From the NCBI RefSeq assembly GCF_019303475.1, contig NZ_JABLSI010000005.1:62001-126000 (forward strand): 64,000 nt of DNA, given 5' to 3'. Shown here in pieces: positions 43,754 to 51,958 of this stretch; position 1 is the stretch's first letter, and each line of letters starts with the position of its first letter. The notes below the pieces were generated by a model. That model was given only the letters and a program-made list of their open reading frames with translations, had not been told where the DNA came from and ran no database searches. Source of the DNA: Streptomyces sp. JJ38 (lineage in GTDB: Bacteria; Actinomycetota; Actinomycetes; Streptomycetales; Streptomycetaceae). Both the position numbers and the translations under genes were made by a program.

Positions 43754-44146
43754 TCAGATGCCCGGCCGGTAGCGCAGGGGGTGGTCGTCGGGGATCTGGA
43801 CGACGCACAGCCGCACCTCGTCCGGGGCCGCGACCCACATCTCCACCAGGCCCCAGGGCTCGCGCACCGGAGGGCGCAGGATCTCCACACCGCGCCCGGT
43901 CAGTTCCTCGTGCGCCTCTGCGGCGTCGGCCACCTGGAGCCACAGCCGCAGGCCCGGCGCGGACGGTTGCCCGGCACGGCCGGAGACCTCCAGGAAGCCG
44001 CCCCCGAGGAAGTACACCGTGCCGCGCTCCGGGCCGGTCCCGAACTCCCGTTGGACGGTGAGTCCGAGCCGGCGTCCGTAGTAGTCGCGGGCCTCTTCCG
44101 GGTCGGTCGGCCGCAGCAGCACCCTGCTGCTCAACACATGCACCAT
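43754..44146 (-). CDS. VOC-superfamily protein
   Basis: A 130-residue glyoxalase/bleomycin-resistance-fold protein: SSRVLLRPTDPEEARDYYGR, GTVYFLGGGFLEVSGRAG, LRLWLQVADAAEAHEELTGR and WGLVEMWVAAPDEVRLCVVQ. Several repeats of the beta-alpha-beta-beta-beta unit are visible. The function is not determined by sequence. Confidence 0.8.
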   Translation of the reverse strand: MVHVLSSRVLLRPTDPEEARDYYGRRLGLTVQREFGTGPERGTVYFLGGGFLEVSGRAGQPSAPGLRLWLQVADAAEAHEELTGRGVEILRPPVREPWGLVEMWVAAPDEVRLCVVQIPDDHPLRYRPGI

Positions 44147-44230
44147 GCGGCGACTCTAGGGCTGCGGGCCCCGGGCGCGGGTCAGCCGCGGGCCCGCGGT
44201 CTCCCGGCGCGCCGGTTAGGCTCTCCGGTC

Positions 44231-44785
44231 ATGGATTGCGCACACTCCGCCCCGCTCGCGTTCCGGGAGGCCACCGAGGACGACGTCGAGCCGCTGGTCG
44301 CCCTCGTCGAGTCCGCCTACCGCGGTGAGGCCAGCCGGGTGGGCTGGACGACCGAGGCCGACCTGCTGGACGGTCAGCGCACCGACCCGGACGGGGTGCG
44401 TGCGGTGCTCAAGGACCCGGAGAGCCGGGTGCTGGTCGCCGAGGCGGGCGGCGAGCTCGTCGCCTGCTGCCAGCTGGAGCGCCGCCCGGGGGCCGAGGGG
44501 GTGGCGGCCTACTTCGGGATGTTCGCGGTCCGGCCCGGGCTGCAGGGCGGCGGGCTGGGACGCCGGGTGCTGGCCGAGGCCGAGCGCACGGCGGCGGAGC
44601 TGTGGGGCGCCCGCGCCATGGAGATGACCGTCATCACACAGCGCGAGGACCTCATCGCCTGGTATGTGCGCCGCGGCTACACCAGGACGGGCCGGATGAG
44701 CCCGTTCCCGTACGGCGACGAGCGCTTCGGCCTGCCGCGCCGCCCCGACCTGCGCTTCGAGCTGCTGGTCAAGCCCCTGCGCTGA
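44231..44785 (+). CDS. GNAT-family acetyltransferase
   Basis: A 184-residue GNAT protein. The start FREATEDDVEPLVALVESAY is the usual motif C/D beginning; the CoA-binding segment VRPGLQGGGLGRRVLAEAER (motif A) lies near residue 105 and the C-terminal YVRRGYTRTGRMSPFPYGD follows. Acceptor unknown. Its end overlaps the convergent GDPD gene by 17 bases. Confidence 0.85.
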   Translation: MDCAHSAPLAFREATEDDVEPLVALVESAYRGEASRVGWTTEADLLDGQRTDPDGVRAVLKDPESRVLVAEAGGELVACCQLERRPGAEGVAAYFGMFAVRPGLQGGGLGRRVLAEAERTAAELWGARAMEMTVITQREDLIAWYVRRGYTRTGRMSPFPYGDERFGLPRRPDLRFELLVKPLR

Positions 44786-45452
44786 CGGCTTGCCGGATGT
44801 CCGGCAGGTCGGTGACCACACCGTCCAGGCCCAGCTCGCGGCCGCGGGCGAGCTCTTCGGGGGTGTTGACGGTCCAGCTGATCACCTTCAGGCCCGCGGC
44901 GTGGCACCGCTCCACCGTCTCGGCGGTCAGGTGCGGGAGCTCGCAGGAGACCATCGCCGCGCCCAGGTTGACGGCCCGCTCGGGCGCCGTCGGCGTGGAT
45001 GCGCCGGTCACGAGGGCGACGGGGAGGTCCGGGAGGCGTTCGCGTGTCTCCCGCAGGGCCTCCTCGTGGAAGGAGATGACCCAGATCCGCTCGTGCAGTC
45101 GGCGGCGTTCGATGAGGTCGGCGAGGACCCGGGCGGCGGCCGCGTCCTTGATCTCGGCCTGCATGGGGACGTCCACCGCGTCCACGACCTCCTCGAAGAC
45201 CGGGACCCGTTCGCCCAGCCCGGCGTCCAGTCCGCGCAGCTCCGCCAGCGTCATGTCACCGACCAGCCCCGAGCCGTCGGTGGTGCGGTCCACCTGCGCG
45301 TCGTGCATGACGACCAGCTCACCGTCCTTGCTGAGGTGGAGGTCGAGCTCGATCATGTCGAACCCCTCGGCTTCCGCGCGGCGGAAGGACCGCAGCGTGT
45401 TCTCCGGCTCGACGCCCATCACCCCGCGGTGTCCGACGGTCAGCAGTGCCAC
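44769..45452 (-). CDS. Glycerophosphodiester phosphodiesterase
   Basis: A 227-residue GDPD enzyme without a signal peptide, of the cytoplasmic UgpQ kind. The active-site pattern is complete: VGHRGVMGVEPENT (H, R, E, N), FDMIELDLHLSKDGELVVMHDA (E, D, H) and the later MQAEIKDA. It cleaves glycerophosphodiesters to glycerol-3-phosphate and an alcohol. GTG start 8 bases after AGGAG. Confidence 0.9.
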   Translation of the reverse strand: MALLTVGHRGVMGVEPENTLRSFRRAEAEGFDMIELDLHLSKDGELVVMHDAQVDRTTDGSGLVGDMTLAELRGLDAGLGERVPVFEEVVDAVDVPMQAEIKDAAAARVLADLIERRRLHERIWVISFHEEALRETRERLPDLPVALVTGASTPTAPERAVNLGAAMVSCELPHLTAETVERCHAAGLKVISWTVNTPEELARGRELGLDGVVTDLPDIRQAVSAGA

Positions 45453-45755
45453 GTGCGCTTCTCCTGTTCGCGTGCCCGGTCCGGCCGCCGGTCAGCCTAG
45501 CCGCCGCCCGGCGCGGAACCCCTGAGGGGGGCGAACGGCATGAAACGGGCTGTTCTGGTGAACACGACAAAAGGTCATCTACTCCTGCCATCTCGGCATA
45601 CGGGAGTGAAATTCCTGGGGTTCGCAGGGGTGTGACGGAAGAAACCTGTGTTTTCTCAGGTTGCGCGGGAAGATTTCCTGCGTCTGCACTTGAGATGGTC
45701 GCGCGACTATGCCTACGGTGAGACTGACAAGATTTTCTTCCGTGGAGGGACGGTT
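45453..45755 (+). other. AT-richer intergenic leader with candidate promoter and hairpin
   Basis: This 303-base gap is visibly poorer in GC than its surroundings. TTGAGA (45690-45695), an 18-base spacer and TACGGT (45714-45719) form a candidate promoter with a leader of about 30 bases before the DUF6421 ATG. An inverted repeat AACCTG/CAGGTT (45643-45648 and 45657-45662) lies upstream. A possible 31-codon reading frame at 45540-45635 uses rare codons and is not called. No tRNA or RNA gene is recognised. Confidence 0.5.
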
Positions 45756-47189
45756 ATGGCGGAGATTCTTTCGCGGGTCAGCGTTGAGGATGGTGTTCGT
45801 CCGGTGAGTGCCGGGATATCCGCGTCGGTGAGCGAAAGCGAGCGGATCGTTGAGCGGCCGGAGTGGACGACGCTGAAGGACGCCGTGGAGCGCATCCGCC
45901 CCTGGCAGTCCACGGACGGCTCCATCGACTTCGCCGCCGACGAGGCGCCCACCCGGGAGGAAGCCTCCGCCGAGGTCACGCGCGTCATCGCCGCCGTCGA
46001 GCGGCTGGCCCCCCTGCTGCCGCACAACGAGGCCTATCACCAGGCGCTCGTCGCCGACCTGCGCCGCTGGGCCGACGGTGGCTTCGGGGTGCCGGACTTC
46101 CTCGACTCGCTGCTCGCCTTCCAGCCTGCCGAACAGCGAGTCGACGGCCGCCAGCACCTGGTCGTCTTCCCCATGTACACGCAGAACGGCAACCCCGACC
46201 GCAACCTCGAGGCCGTCGTCCTGCGCATGGTCTGGCCCGACTGGCTGGCCGAGCTGGAGCGCACGCGCTACGACAACCCGCTCTTCCTCGGCATCACCTT
46301 CGAGGACTTCACCAGCGGCTACGACACGCACTCCGCCGTCCTCTTCCCGGAGACGATCGCCGTGCGCGAGGCGCCCGAGCGCTTCAGCTGGGGCGGGATC
46401 TTCTGTGACCGCGAGGCCGCCCGGTTCCGCCGCGTCGTGCGGGCCGCCTGCGACGTGACCAGCCTGGAGCTTCCCGAGGAGGCCCTGGAGCTGCTCGGCG
46501 ACCAGGAGCGCACCCAGCAGACCTTCGTGCTGTGGGACATGGTCCACGACCGCACCCACAGCCACGGCGACCTGCCGTTCGACCCGTTCATGATCAAGCA
46601 GCGCCAGCCCTTCTGGATGTACGGCCTGGAGGAGCTCCGCTGTGACCTGACCGCCTTCCACGAGGCCGTGAAGCTGGAGGCCGACGGCTTCCCACAGGGC
46701 CGGGACGTGCAGTACGCGGTCATCCTGGAGCGCCTCTTCCGCTTCCCCGTCACCGGTGGGCGCAACCGCAACTACGACGGTCTGGGCGGTCAGCTCCTCT
46801 TCGCCTACCTGCACCAGAGCGACGCGCTGCGCTGGCGTGACAACAAGCTCAGCATCGACTGGGACCGGGCCCGCGAGGTCACCGTCCAGCTCCGCGAGGA
46901 GATCGAGACGCTCTACCGGCGCGGCATCGACCGTCCCAAGCTCGTGCACTGGTTCAAGGCCTACGAGCTGGTCTCCACCTACCTCGCCCCGCACCCGGGC
47001 TCGACCTGGGCCAAGGGCCCCGACGCCCTCGACCTCACCCTGCCGCCGCGCAAGCTGGTCGACGAGGTGCACCCGGACGAGTTCCCGTTGAGCATGTTCT
47101 ACGAGGCGCTGGCCAAGAAGCTGCGTGGTGTGATCGCCTCCACCGAGGGCATCACCGCGGACAGCGTCACCGCTCCCGTAGCGGCGTGA
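45756..47189 (+). CDS. DUF6421 protein
   Basis: A 477-residue soluble protein with no membrane segments. Characteristic parts are HLVVFPMYTQNGNPDRNLEA, FLGITFEDFTSGYDTHSAVL, FSWGGIFCDREAARFRRVV and VLWDMVHDRTHSHGDLPFDP, the last rich in His/Asp that could bind a metal. I recognise it as the actinobacterial DUF6421 family, of unknown function. It leads an SDR gene and a threonine aldolase gene in the same direction. The first 35 or so codons use many T-ending codons unlike the rest. ATG after GGAGGGACGGTT. Confidence 0.75.
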   Translation: MAEILSRVSVEDGVRPVSAGISASVSESERIVERPEWTTLKDAVERIRPWQSTDGSIDFAADEAPTREEASAEVTRVIAAVERLAPLLPHNEAYHQALVADLRRWADGGFGVPDFLDSLLAFQPAEQRVDGRQHLVVFPMYTQNGNPDRNLEAVVLRMVWPDWLAELERTRYDNPLFLGITFEDFTSGYDTHSAVLFPETIAVREAPERFSWGGIFCDREAARFRRVVRAACDVTSLELPEEALELLGDQERTQQTFVLWDMVHDRTHSHGDLPFDPFMIKQRQPFWMYGLEELRCDLTAFHEAVKLEADGFPQGRDVQYAVILERLFRFPVTGGRNRNYDGLGGQLLFAYLHQSDALRWRDNKLSIDWDRAREVTVQLREEIETLYRRGIDRPKLVHWFKAYELVSTYLAPHPGSTWAKGPDALDLTLPPRKLVDEVHPDEFPLSMFYEALAKKLRGVIASTEGITADSVTAPVAA

Positions 47190-47265
47190 GGACACCTCAC
47201 CGGGCGGGGCGACGGCAGTGGAAGACGGCTCAGGCCGACAGGCAGGCACAGTGGAGGCGAACAGT

Positions 47266-48039
47266 ATGACGAGCGGTACCGCCGGTAACGGAAGCGGTGC
47301 GGGATCACTGGAAGGCGCGGTCGTGGCGGTGGCCGGGGCCGGCGGCCCGGCGGGCCACGCCGTGCTGCGGCGGCTCGCCGAGGCGGGAGCCGTCGTGGTG
47401 GGCGCGGACGCCGACCCCGAGCGGCTCGCCCAGGGGGTGGACGCCGCCCGCTTCGCGCACGGCGGGGCGACGGTCACCGGCGACACGGTCGACCTGCTGA
47501 ACCTGGAGGAGACCAGGGAGTGGGCCCGGCGCACGGAGAAGGAGTTCGGCCGGATCGACGGGCTCGTCCACCTCGTGGGCGGCTGGCGCGGCTCCGCGAG
47601 CTTCGCCGACACCGACCTGGCCGACTGGGACGTGCTGGAGCGGCTGTTGGTCCGGACCGTCCAGCACACCTCGCTCGCGTTCGAGGCCGCGCTGAACCGC
47701 AGCGGCCGGGGCCGGTACCTCCTCGTGAGCGCCGCCGGGGCCGGCAAGCCGACGGCGGGCAACGCTGCCTACGCGGCGGCCAAGGCGGCCGCCGAGGCGT
47801 GGACGCTCGCCCTGGGCGACGCCTTCCGCAAGGCCGGGGGCGAGAGCGGCCCGCAGGCGGCGGCTGGGATTCTGGTGGTCAAGGCCCTGGTGCACGAGGC
47901 CATGCGCAAGGAGCGGCCGAACGCCAAGTTCGCCACCTTCACCGACGTCACCGAGCTGGCGGAGGCCATCGTGGACACCTGGACGATGCCCACCGAGGAA
48001 GTGAACGGACAGCGCCTGTGGCTCACACCGAAGCCCTGA
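47266..48039 (+). CDS. Short-chain dehydrogenase/reductase
   Basis: A 257-residue SDR. The cofactor site is VVAVAGAGGPAGHAVLRRLA, a slightly altered TGxxxGxG, followed by VVGADADPE. The catalytic-type segment is YLLVSAAGAGKPTAGNAAYAAAKAA (Ser, Tyr and Lys of the SDR triad). ATG 8 bases after GGAGG. It overlaps the threonine aldolase gene by 22 bases, so both are co-translated; the pair probably acts on related hydroxy-amino acids or keto compounds. Confidence 0.85.
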   Translation: MTSGTAGNGSGAGSLEGAVVAVAGAGGPAGHAVLRRLAEAGAVVVGADADPERLAQGVDAARFAHGGATVTGDTVDLLNLEETREWARRTEKEFGRIDGLVHLVGGWRGSASFADTDLADWDVLERLLVRTVQHTSLAFEAALNRSGRGRYLLVSAAGAGKPTAGNAAYAAAKAAAEAWTLALGDAFRKAGGESGPQAAAGILVVKALVHEAMRKERPNAKFATFTDVTELAEAIVDTWTMPTEEVNGQRLWLTPKP

Positions 48040-49133
48040 CGGACGCCGGCTCCGGCCGGATCGACACCCGGACCGACGCCCGACGGCACCACGACCCCCT
48101 GACACGCGGTTTCGCCAGCGACAACTACGCGGGCGCGCACCCCGAGGTGCTGGCCGCGATCGCGCTGGCCAACGGCGGCCACCAGACCGCCTACGGCGGG
48201 GACGTGTACACCGAGCACCTGCAGCACGTCATACGCCGGCACTTCGGCCCCCGGGCCGAGGCGTTCCCCGTGTTCAACGGGACGGGGGCCAACGTCGTCG
48301 CGCTGCAGGCGGTCACCGACCGCTGGGGCGCCGTCATCGCCGCGGACACCGCGCACATCCACGTCGACGAGTGCGGCGCCCCCGAGCGGGTCGGCGGCCT
48401 CAAGCTGCTGACGGTCCCCACCGAGGACGGCAAGCTCACCCCCGAGCTGATCGACCGGGAGGCCTACGGCTGGGACGACGAGCACCGGGCCATGCCGCAG
48501 GTCGTCTCGATCACGCAGAGTACGGAGCTGGGCACCCTCTACACGCCCGCGGAGATCAAGGCGATCTGCCGGCACGCGCACGAGCGGGGCATGATCGTCC
48601 ACCTGGACGGCTCGCGCATCGCGAACGCCGCGGCCGCGCTCGACGTCCCCATGCGGACGTTCACCAACGCGGCGGGCGTGGACCTGCTCTCCCTGGGCGG
48701 GACGAAGAACGGCGCGCTGTTCGGTGAGGCCGTCGTCGTCCTCAACCCCGACGCGGTGCGGGCGATGAAGCACCTGCGCAAGCTGTCCATGCAGCTCGCG
48801 TCCAAGATGCGCTTCGTGTCCGTACAGCTGGAGGCCCTGCTCACCGGCGACCTGTGGCTGCGCAACGCCCGGCACGCCAACGCCATGGCGCGGCGGCTGG
48901 CCGAGGGGGTCCGCACGGTCGAGGGCGTGGAGATCCTCTATGCGGTGCAGGCGAACGCCGTCTTCGCCCGGCTGCCGCACGAGGTCAGCGAGCGCCTGAT
49001 GAAGCACTACCGCTTCTACTTCTGGGACGAGGCGGAGGGCGTCGTGCGCTGGATGTGCTCCTTCGACACGACCGAGGAGGACGTCGACGGCTTCGTGGCG
49101 GCGCTCCGCGCGGAGATGACCGCGCCTGCATGA
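48018..49133 (+). CDS. Low-specificity L-threonine aldolase
   Basis: A 371-residue fold-type I PLP enzyme. It shows FASDNYAGAHPEVLAAIA near the start, FNGTGANVVALQAVTDRW, IVHLDGSRIANAAAALDV (Asp binding the PLP nitrogen) and LSLGGTKNGALFGEAVV with the PLP lysine. It splits threonine or other beta-hydroxy amino acids into glycine and an aldehyde. The GTG at 48018 lies inside the SDR gene in another frame. Confidence 0.9.
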   Translation: MAHTEALTDAGSGRIDTRTDARRHHDPLTRGFASDNYAGAHPEVLAAIALANGGHQTAYGGDVYTEHLQHVIRRHFGPRAEAFPVFNGTGANVVALQAVTDRWGAVIAADTAHIHVDECGAPERVGGLKLLTVPTEDGKLTPELIDREAYGWDDEHRAMPQVVSITQSTELGTLYTPAEIKAICRHAHERGMIVHLDGSRIANAAAALDVPMRTFTNAAGVDLLSLGGTKNGALFGEAVVVLNPDAVRAMKHLRKLSMQLASKMRFVSVQLEALLTGDLWLRNARHANAMARRLAEGVRTVEGVEILYAVQANAVFARLPHEVSERLMKHYRFYFWDEAEGVVRWMCSFDTTEEDVDGFVAALRAEMTAPA

Positions 49134-49161
49134 ATATGCGCTCTTAGGAAAATATATGCGC
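49134..49161. repeat. Direct repeat ATATGCGC with a 20-base period
   Basis: The octamer ATATGCGC occurs at 49134-49141 and again at 49154-49161, directly after the aldolase stop and before the transglutaminase-like gene. The spacing of two helical turns fits a regulator site, and the spacer is AT-rich for this genome. No bound factor is known. Confidence 0.4.
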
Positions 49162-49191
49162 GAGGTCCATGGTTCCGGCTACGGTCGGGCC

Positions 49192-49803
49192 ATGGATCTC
49201 GTGCCCGTAGCCGCGCCGGCCGCTTACCTGGCCGCTTGTCCGGCCGTCGACCACCACCATCCCGTCGTCCGCGACGTCGCCGCCCGGCTGCGGGCGGACG
49301 TTTCCCCGGGCTCTCGGCCTCGCTCGGGCAGGGGGCACCCCCGCGACGCCGTCGCCTTCGCCTCCGCCGCCTTCCACCACGTCCGCGACCGGGTGCGCCA
49401 CTCGATGGACAGCGGTGAGGAGCACGTCACCTGGCGGGCCTCGGACGTCCTCGCCCGCTCGACCGGCATCTGCTACGCCAAAGCGCACGCCCTGGCCGCC
49501 CTGCTGCGCTCCCAGGGCCTCCCGGCGGCGCTGTGCTACCAGCGGCTGGAGGTCGTCCACGGCCTCGTCGCGGTGCGCCTGCCGGGGCGGCCGTGGCTGC
49601 GACTGGACCCCCGCGGGGACGGGCCCGGCGTCGTCAGCCGGTTCTCCCCGGACGAGGAGCACCTGCCCTACACGCCCGCCCGGGAGCTGGGCGAGTACGA
49701 CGACCCGCGGCTGTACGCCGAACCGCACCCGGTGCCCCTGGCCGTCCTGCGGCGGGCTCGCAGCCGCACGGAGCTGGAGACGATGCTTCCGCGGGAGCTG
49801 TAG
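49192..49803 (+). CDS. Transglutaminase-like protein
   Basis: A 203-residue protein of the transglutaminase-like cysteine fold. The catalytic cysteine region is TGICYAKAHALAALLRSQGL and the His and Asp follow in VVHGLVAVRLPGRPWLRLDP. It may cleave or cross-link peptides; many relatives are of unknown function. ATG at 49192 is used; an in-frame ATG at 49156 (12 codons upstream) has a better ribosome-like AGGA and cannot be excluded. Confidence 0.8.
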   Translation: MDLVPVAAPAAYLAACPAVDHHHPVVRDVAARLRADVSPGSRPRSGRGHPRDAVAFASAAFHHVRDRVRHSMDSGEEHVTWRASDVLARSTGICYAKAHALAALLRSQGLPAALCYQRLEVVHGLVAVRLPGRPWLRLDPRGDGPGVVSRFSPDEEHLPYTPARELGEYDDPRLYAEPHPVPLAVLRRARSRTELETMLPREL

Positions 49804-49818
49804 CGGCCGTGGCGGCGG

Positions 49819-50529
49819 CTACGGGTGCTGGGGAGCGGGCGCGGAACCGCCCAGGTGGGCGGGGAGCCACCAGGCGTCCTCCGGGGTCTTGGGCCGTGCC
49901 GGGTAGGCGCGCTGCGCGGCCTCCAGCAACTCCTGCACCCGGTCCCGCAGCCGCTCGGTGACGGCGGCGACCGACTCCCCGGCCCGCGGGCGCAGCGGGG
50001 CGCCGACACGGATGGTGATGGGGAAGTGGTTGCGGCCGAAGTCCCGCGGGCGCCCCTTTGTCCACAGCCGCTGCGTGCCCCACAGGGCGACCGGCAGCAG
50101 TGGCACGTCGGCTTCCTGGGCCATCCGCGCGGCGCCGCTCTTGAACTCCTTGAGGGTGAACGACTCGGAGATCGTCGCCTCGGGGAACACGCCGACGACC
50201 TCGCCGGAGCGCAGGGCGCTCACGGCGTGGCGGTAGGCGTCCAGCCCGGCCGAGCGGTCGACGGGGATGTGCTTCATGGCGCGCATCAGCGGCCCGGACA
50301 CCTTGTGCCGGAAGACCGACTCCTTGGCCATGAAGCGCACCAGACGCTTCGCGGGCAGCGCGGCCTTGCCGGCGAAGATGAAGTCGAGGTAGCTGATGTG
50401 GTTGCTGACCAGGACCGCGCCCCCGTCGTGCGGCACATGCTCGGTGCCCTCGATGTCGAATCGCAGGTCGAGCGCCTTGAACCAGGTGAGTGCCGCGCGG
50501 ACGACGGGCGGGTAGACCAGCTCAGCCAT
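49819..50529 (-). CDS. 1-acyl-sn-glycerol-3-phosphate acyltransferase (PlsC-like)
   Basis: A 236-residue acyltransferase. The catalytic block NHISYLD (N43-D49, an NHx4D motif) and the acceptor motif FPEATIS (115-121, like FPEGTRS) are present. It transfers a fatty acyl group to lysophosphatidate, making phosphatidate at the membrane. It has one hydrophobic stretch near residues 8-18. A near-perfect palindrome lies 54-75 bases upstream and probably controls it. Confidence 0.88.
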   Translation of the reverse strand: MAELVYPPVVRAALTWFKALDLRFDIEGTEHVPHDGGAVLVSNHISYLDFIFAGKAALPAKRLVRFMAKESVFRHKVSGPLMRAMKHIPVDRSAGLDAYRHAVSALRSGEVVGVFPEATISESFTLKEFKSGAARMAQEADVPLLPVALWGTQRLWTKGRPRDFGRNHFPITIRVGAPLRPRAGESVAAVTERLRDRVQELLEAAQRAYPARPKTPEDAWWLPAHLGGSAPAPQHP

Positions 50530-50582
50530 GTGGGTCCTTCGTGGGGTGGAGAGTGCCAGGGAGGTGTACCCGGCCAGGAACG

Positions 50583-50604
50583 GAACTTACGCGTGCGTAA
50601 CTTC
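50583..50604. promoter_or_regulatory. Palindromic operator upstream of the acyltransferase
   Basis: A 22-base inverted repeat with core TTACGCGTGCGTAA and one mismatch in the outer arms (GAAC/CTTC). It lies upstream of the PlsC-like gene on the minus strand and on the far side of a thioredoxin gene. It has the look of a TetR-family operator, but no regulator gene is adjacent. Confidence 0.55.
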
Positions 50605-50736
50605 ACCGGCCAGCCCGGGGCGGGGAGATTCCGGTCACGTTCCGCGCGCAGGCCGCCCGGGAATCCGGACCGGTCACGCGGACGTTCAGCCGGGGGCGTG
50701 GCGGTGGGAGCCGGGACGGCCGCGCGGAGGGGGAGC

Positions 50737-51108
50737 ATGGAGGCGGAGTACGGGACGCGGGCGGCCGGGAGGAGCGGCGGAGTGGGCGACGAGGACGGGG
50801 CCGTGCTGGGCCCCGGCGACATCGGGGTGGCGCGGCTGGGGCGGCGGGCCACCCTGGTCCAGTTCTCCACGGCCTTCTGCCAGCCGTGCCGGGGGACGCG
50901 CGGAGTGCTGCGCCGCGTGAGCGCGATGGTGGAGGGCGTGCTGCACGTGGAGGTGGACGCCGAGGACAACCTGGAGCTCGTCCGCCGGCTGGGCGTGGCC
51001 GCCACCCCGACGGTCCTCGTGCTCGACGCGCGGGGCCGGATCGTGCGGCGCGCCACCGGCATGCCCCGCACCTCCGACGTGATCGCCGCGCTGGGCGAGG
51101 TGCTGTGA
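50737..51108 (+). CDS. Thioredoxin-fold protein
   Basis: A 123-residue thioredoxin-like protein. The active site is AFCQPCRGTRG (C48, C51) and the cis-proline region is GVAATPTVLVLDARG. The WCGPC of true thioredoxins is changed to FCQPC, so its redox potential and partners may differ. It starts at ATG after a GGAGGGGGAG site. It stands divergently from the acyltransferase gene. Confidence 0.85.
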   Translation: MEAEYGTRAAGRSGGVGDEDGAVLGPGDIGVARLGRRATLVQFSTAFCQPCRGTRGVLRRVSAMVEGVLHVEVDAEDNLELVRRLGVAATPTVLVLDARGRIVRRATGMPRTSDVIAALGEVL

Positions 51109-51227
51109 GCGTCGCGTGACGGATCTCGCACCCGGTGCGGCCCGTGACCGCTTGACGTGGGGACGCTCGCGTCGTCAGGGTGACGTGAGGTGATGACCAT
51201 GGGTGATGGACGGCAGGGAGGCCGCCG

Positions 51228-51758
51228 GTGACGGTGTCCGGCACGGTCGGAGCCGTGGTGCGCGAAGGCGGCCCCGAGCTGCTGCGGGCGGCGTTCCGGC
51301 GCCATCCCGCGGGGGTGGCCGTGATCACCGCGGCGGAGGACGCGGGCCGGGGCGGTTCGTCCCGGCCGGTGGGTTTCACCGCCACCTCCCTGGCCTCCGT
51401 GGCCGCCGAGCCGCCGCTGCTGTCCTTCGGGATCGGCACGGGCTCGTCGAGCTGGCCCGTCGTCGCGGGGGCCGCCCATGTGGGTGTCCATCTGCTGGGT
51501 GAGCATCAGCAGGAGCTCGCGGCGACGTTCGCCCGCCACGGGGCGGACCGTTTCGCCCCGCCTCTGCGCTGGTTCGCCGGCCCGTTCGGCGTACCGGTTC
51601 TCCAGGAGGTGCCGGCCTGGCTGGTGTGCCGGGTCACCGCGCGCGTGCCCGCCGGCGACCACCGCGTCGTCATCGCCGAGGTGGTCGCAGGAAGCGCGGA
51701 GGGGCCTGGACGCCCTCTGCTCTATCACCAGGGGCGCTTCACGGCGTTGCGTGATTGA
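51228..51758 (+). CDS. Flavin reductase (FMN-binding split-barrel)
   Basis: A 176-residue flavin reductase-like protein. Hallmarks are LRAAFRRHPAGVAVITA, GFTATSLASVAAEPPLLSFG and VGVHLLGEHQQELAATFA. It reduces FMN or FAD for a partner monooxygenase or reduces substrate directly. GTG start after GGGAGG. No partner oxygenase is adjacent. Confidence 0.85.
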   Translation: MTVSGTVGAVVREGGPELLRAAFRRHPAGVAVITAAEDAGRGGSSRPVGFTATSLASVAAEPPLLSFGIGTGSSSWPVVAGAAHVGVHLLGEHQQELAATFARHGADRFAPPLRWFAGPFGVPVLQEVPAWLVCRVTARVPAGDHRVVIAEVVAGSAEGPGRPLLYHQGRFTALRD

Positions 51759-51909
51759 GTCGTTCCACATGGCGGTGTCGCTTCCCGCGTTGGCAAGGTC
51801 ACAGTTGGTTGGCCTTGATTAGCGGGAATGTGATGGATGTACTGACGAGTAATAAACTGGTCGGAGGGTCCGGCCCACCCGGCCGGAACCCGCCCCAGCA
51901 GGCGCCTAT

Positions 51910-51928
51910 GCTGCCTGCACGAGGCAGC
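51910..51928 (+). promoter_or_regulatory. Small stem-loop in the etfB leader
   Basis: GCTGCCT/AGGCAGC (51910-51916 and 51922-51928) with a 5-base loop lies about 30 bases ahead of the etfB start. It could affect translation or simply be part of the promoter region. A TTGATT (51815-51820) 17 bases before TGTACT (51838-51843) is a possible upstream promoter. Confidence 0.35.
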
Positions 51929-51958
51929 CCGTAAAGACGATGCAGTAGGAGAGCCGGC

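Noticed and set aside
45540..45635. A 31-codon frame in the leader of DUF6421
   Set aside because: It contains codons rare in this genome (CTA, AAA) and has a poor ribosome site. It is mentioned with the leader but not called a gene.
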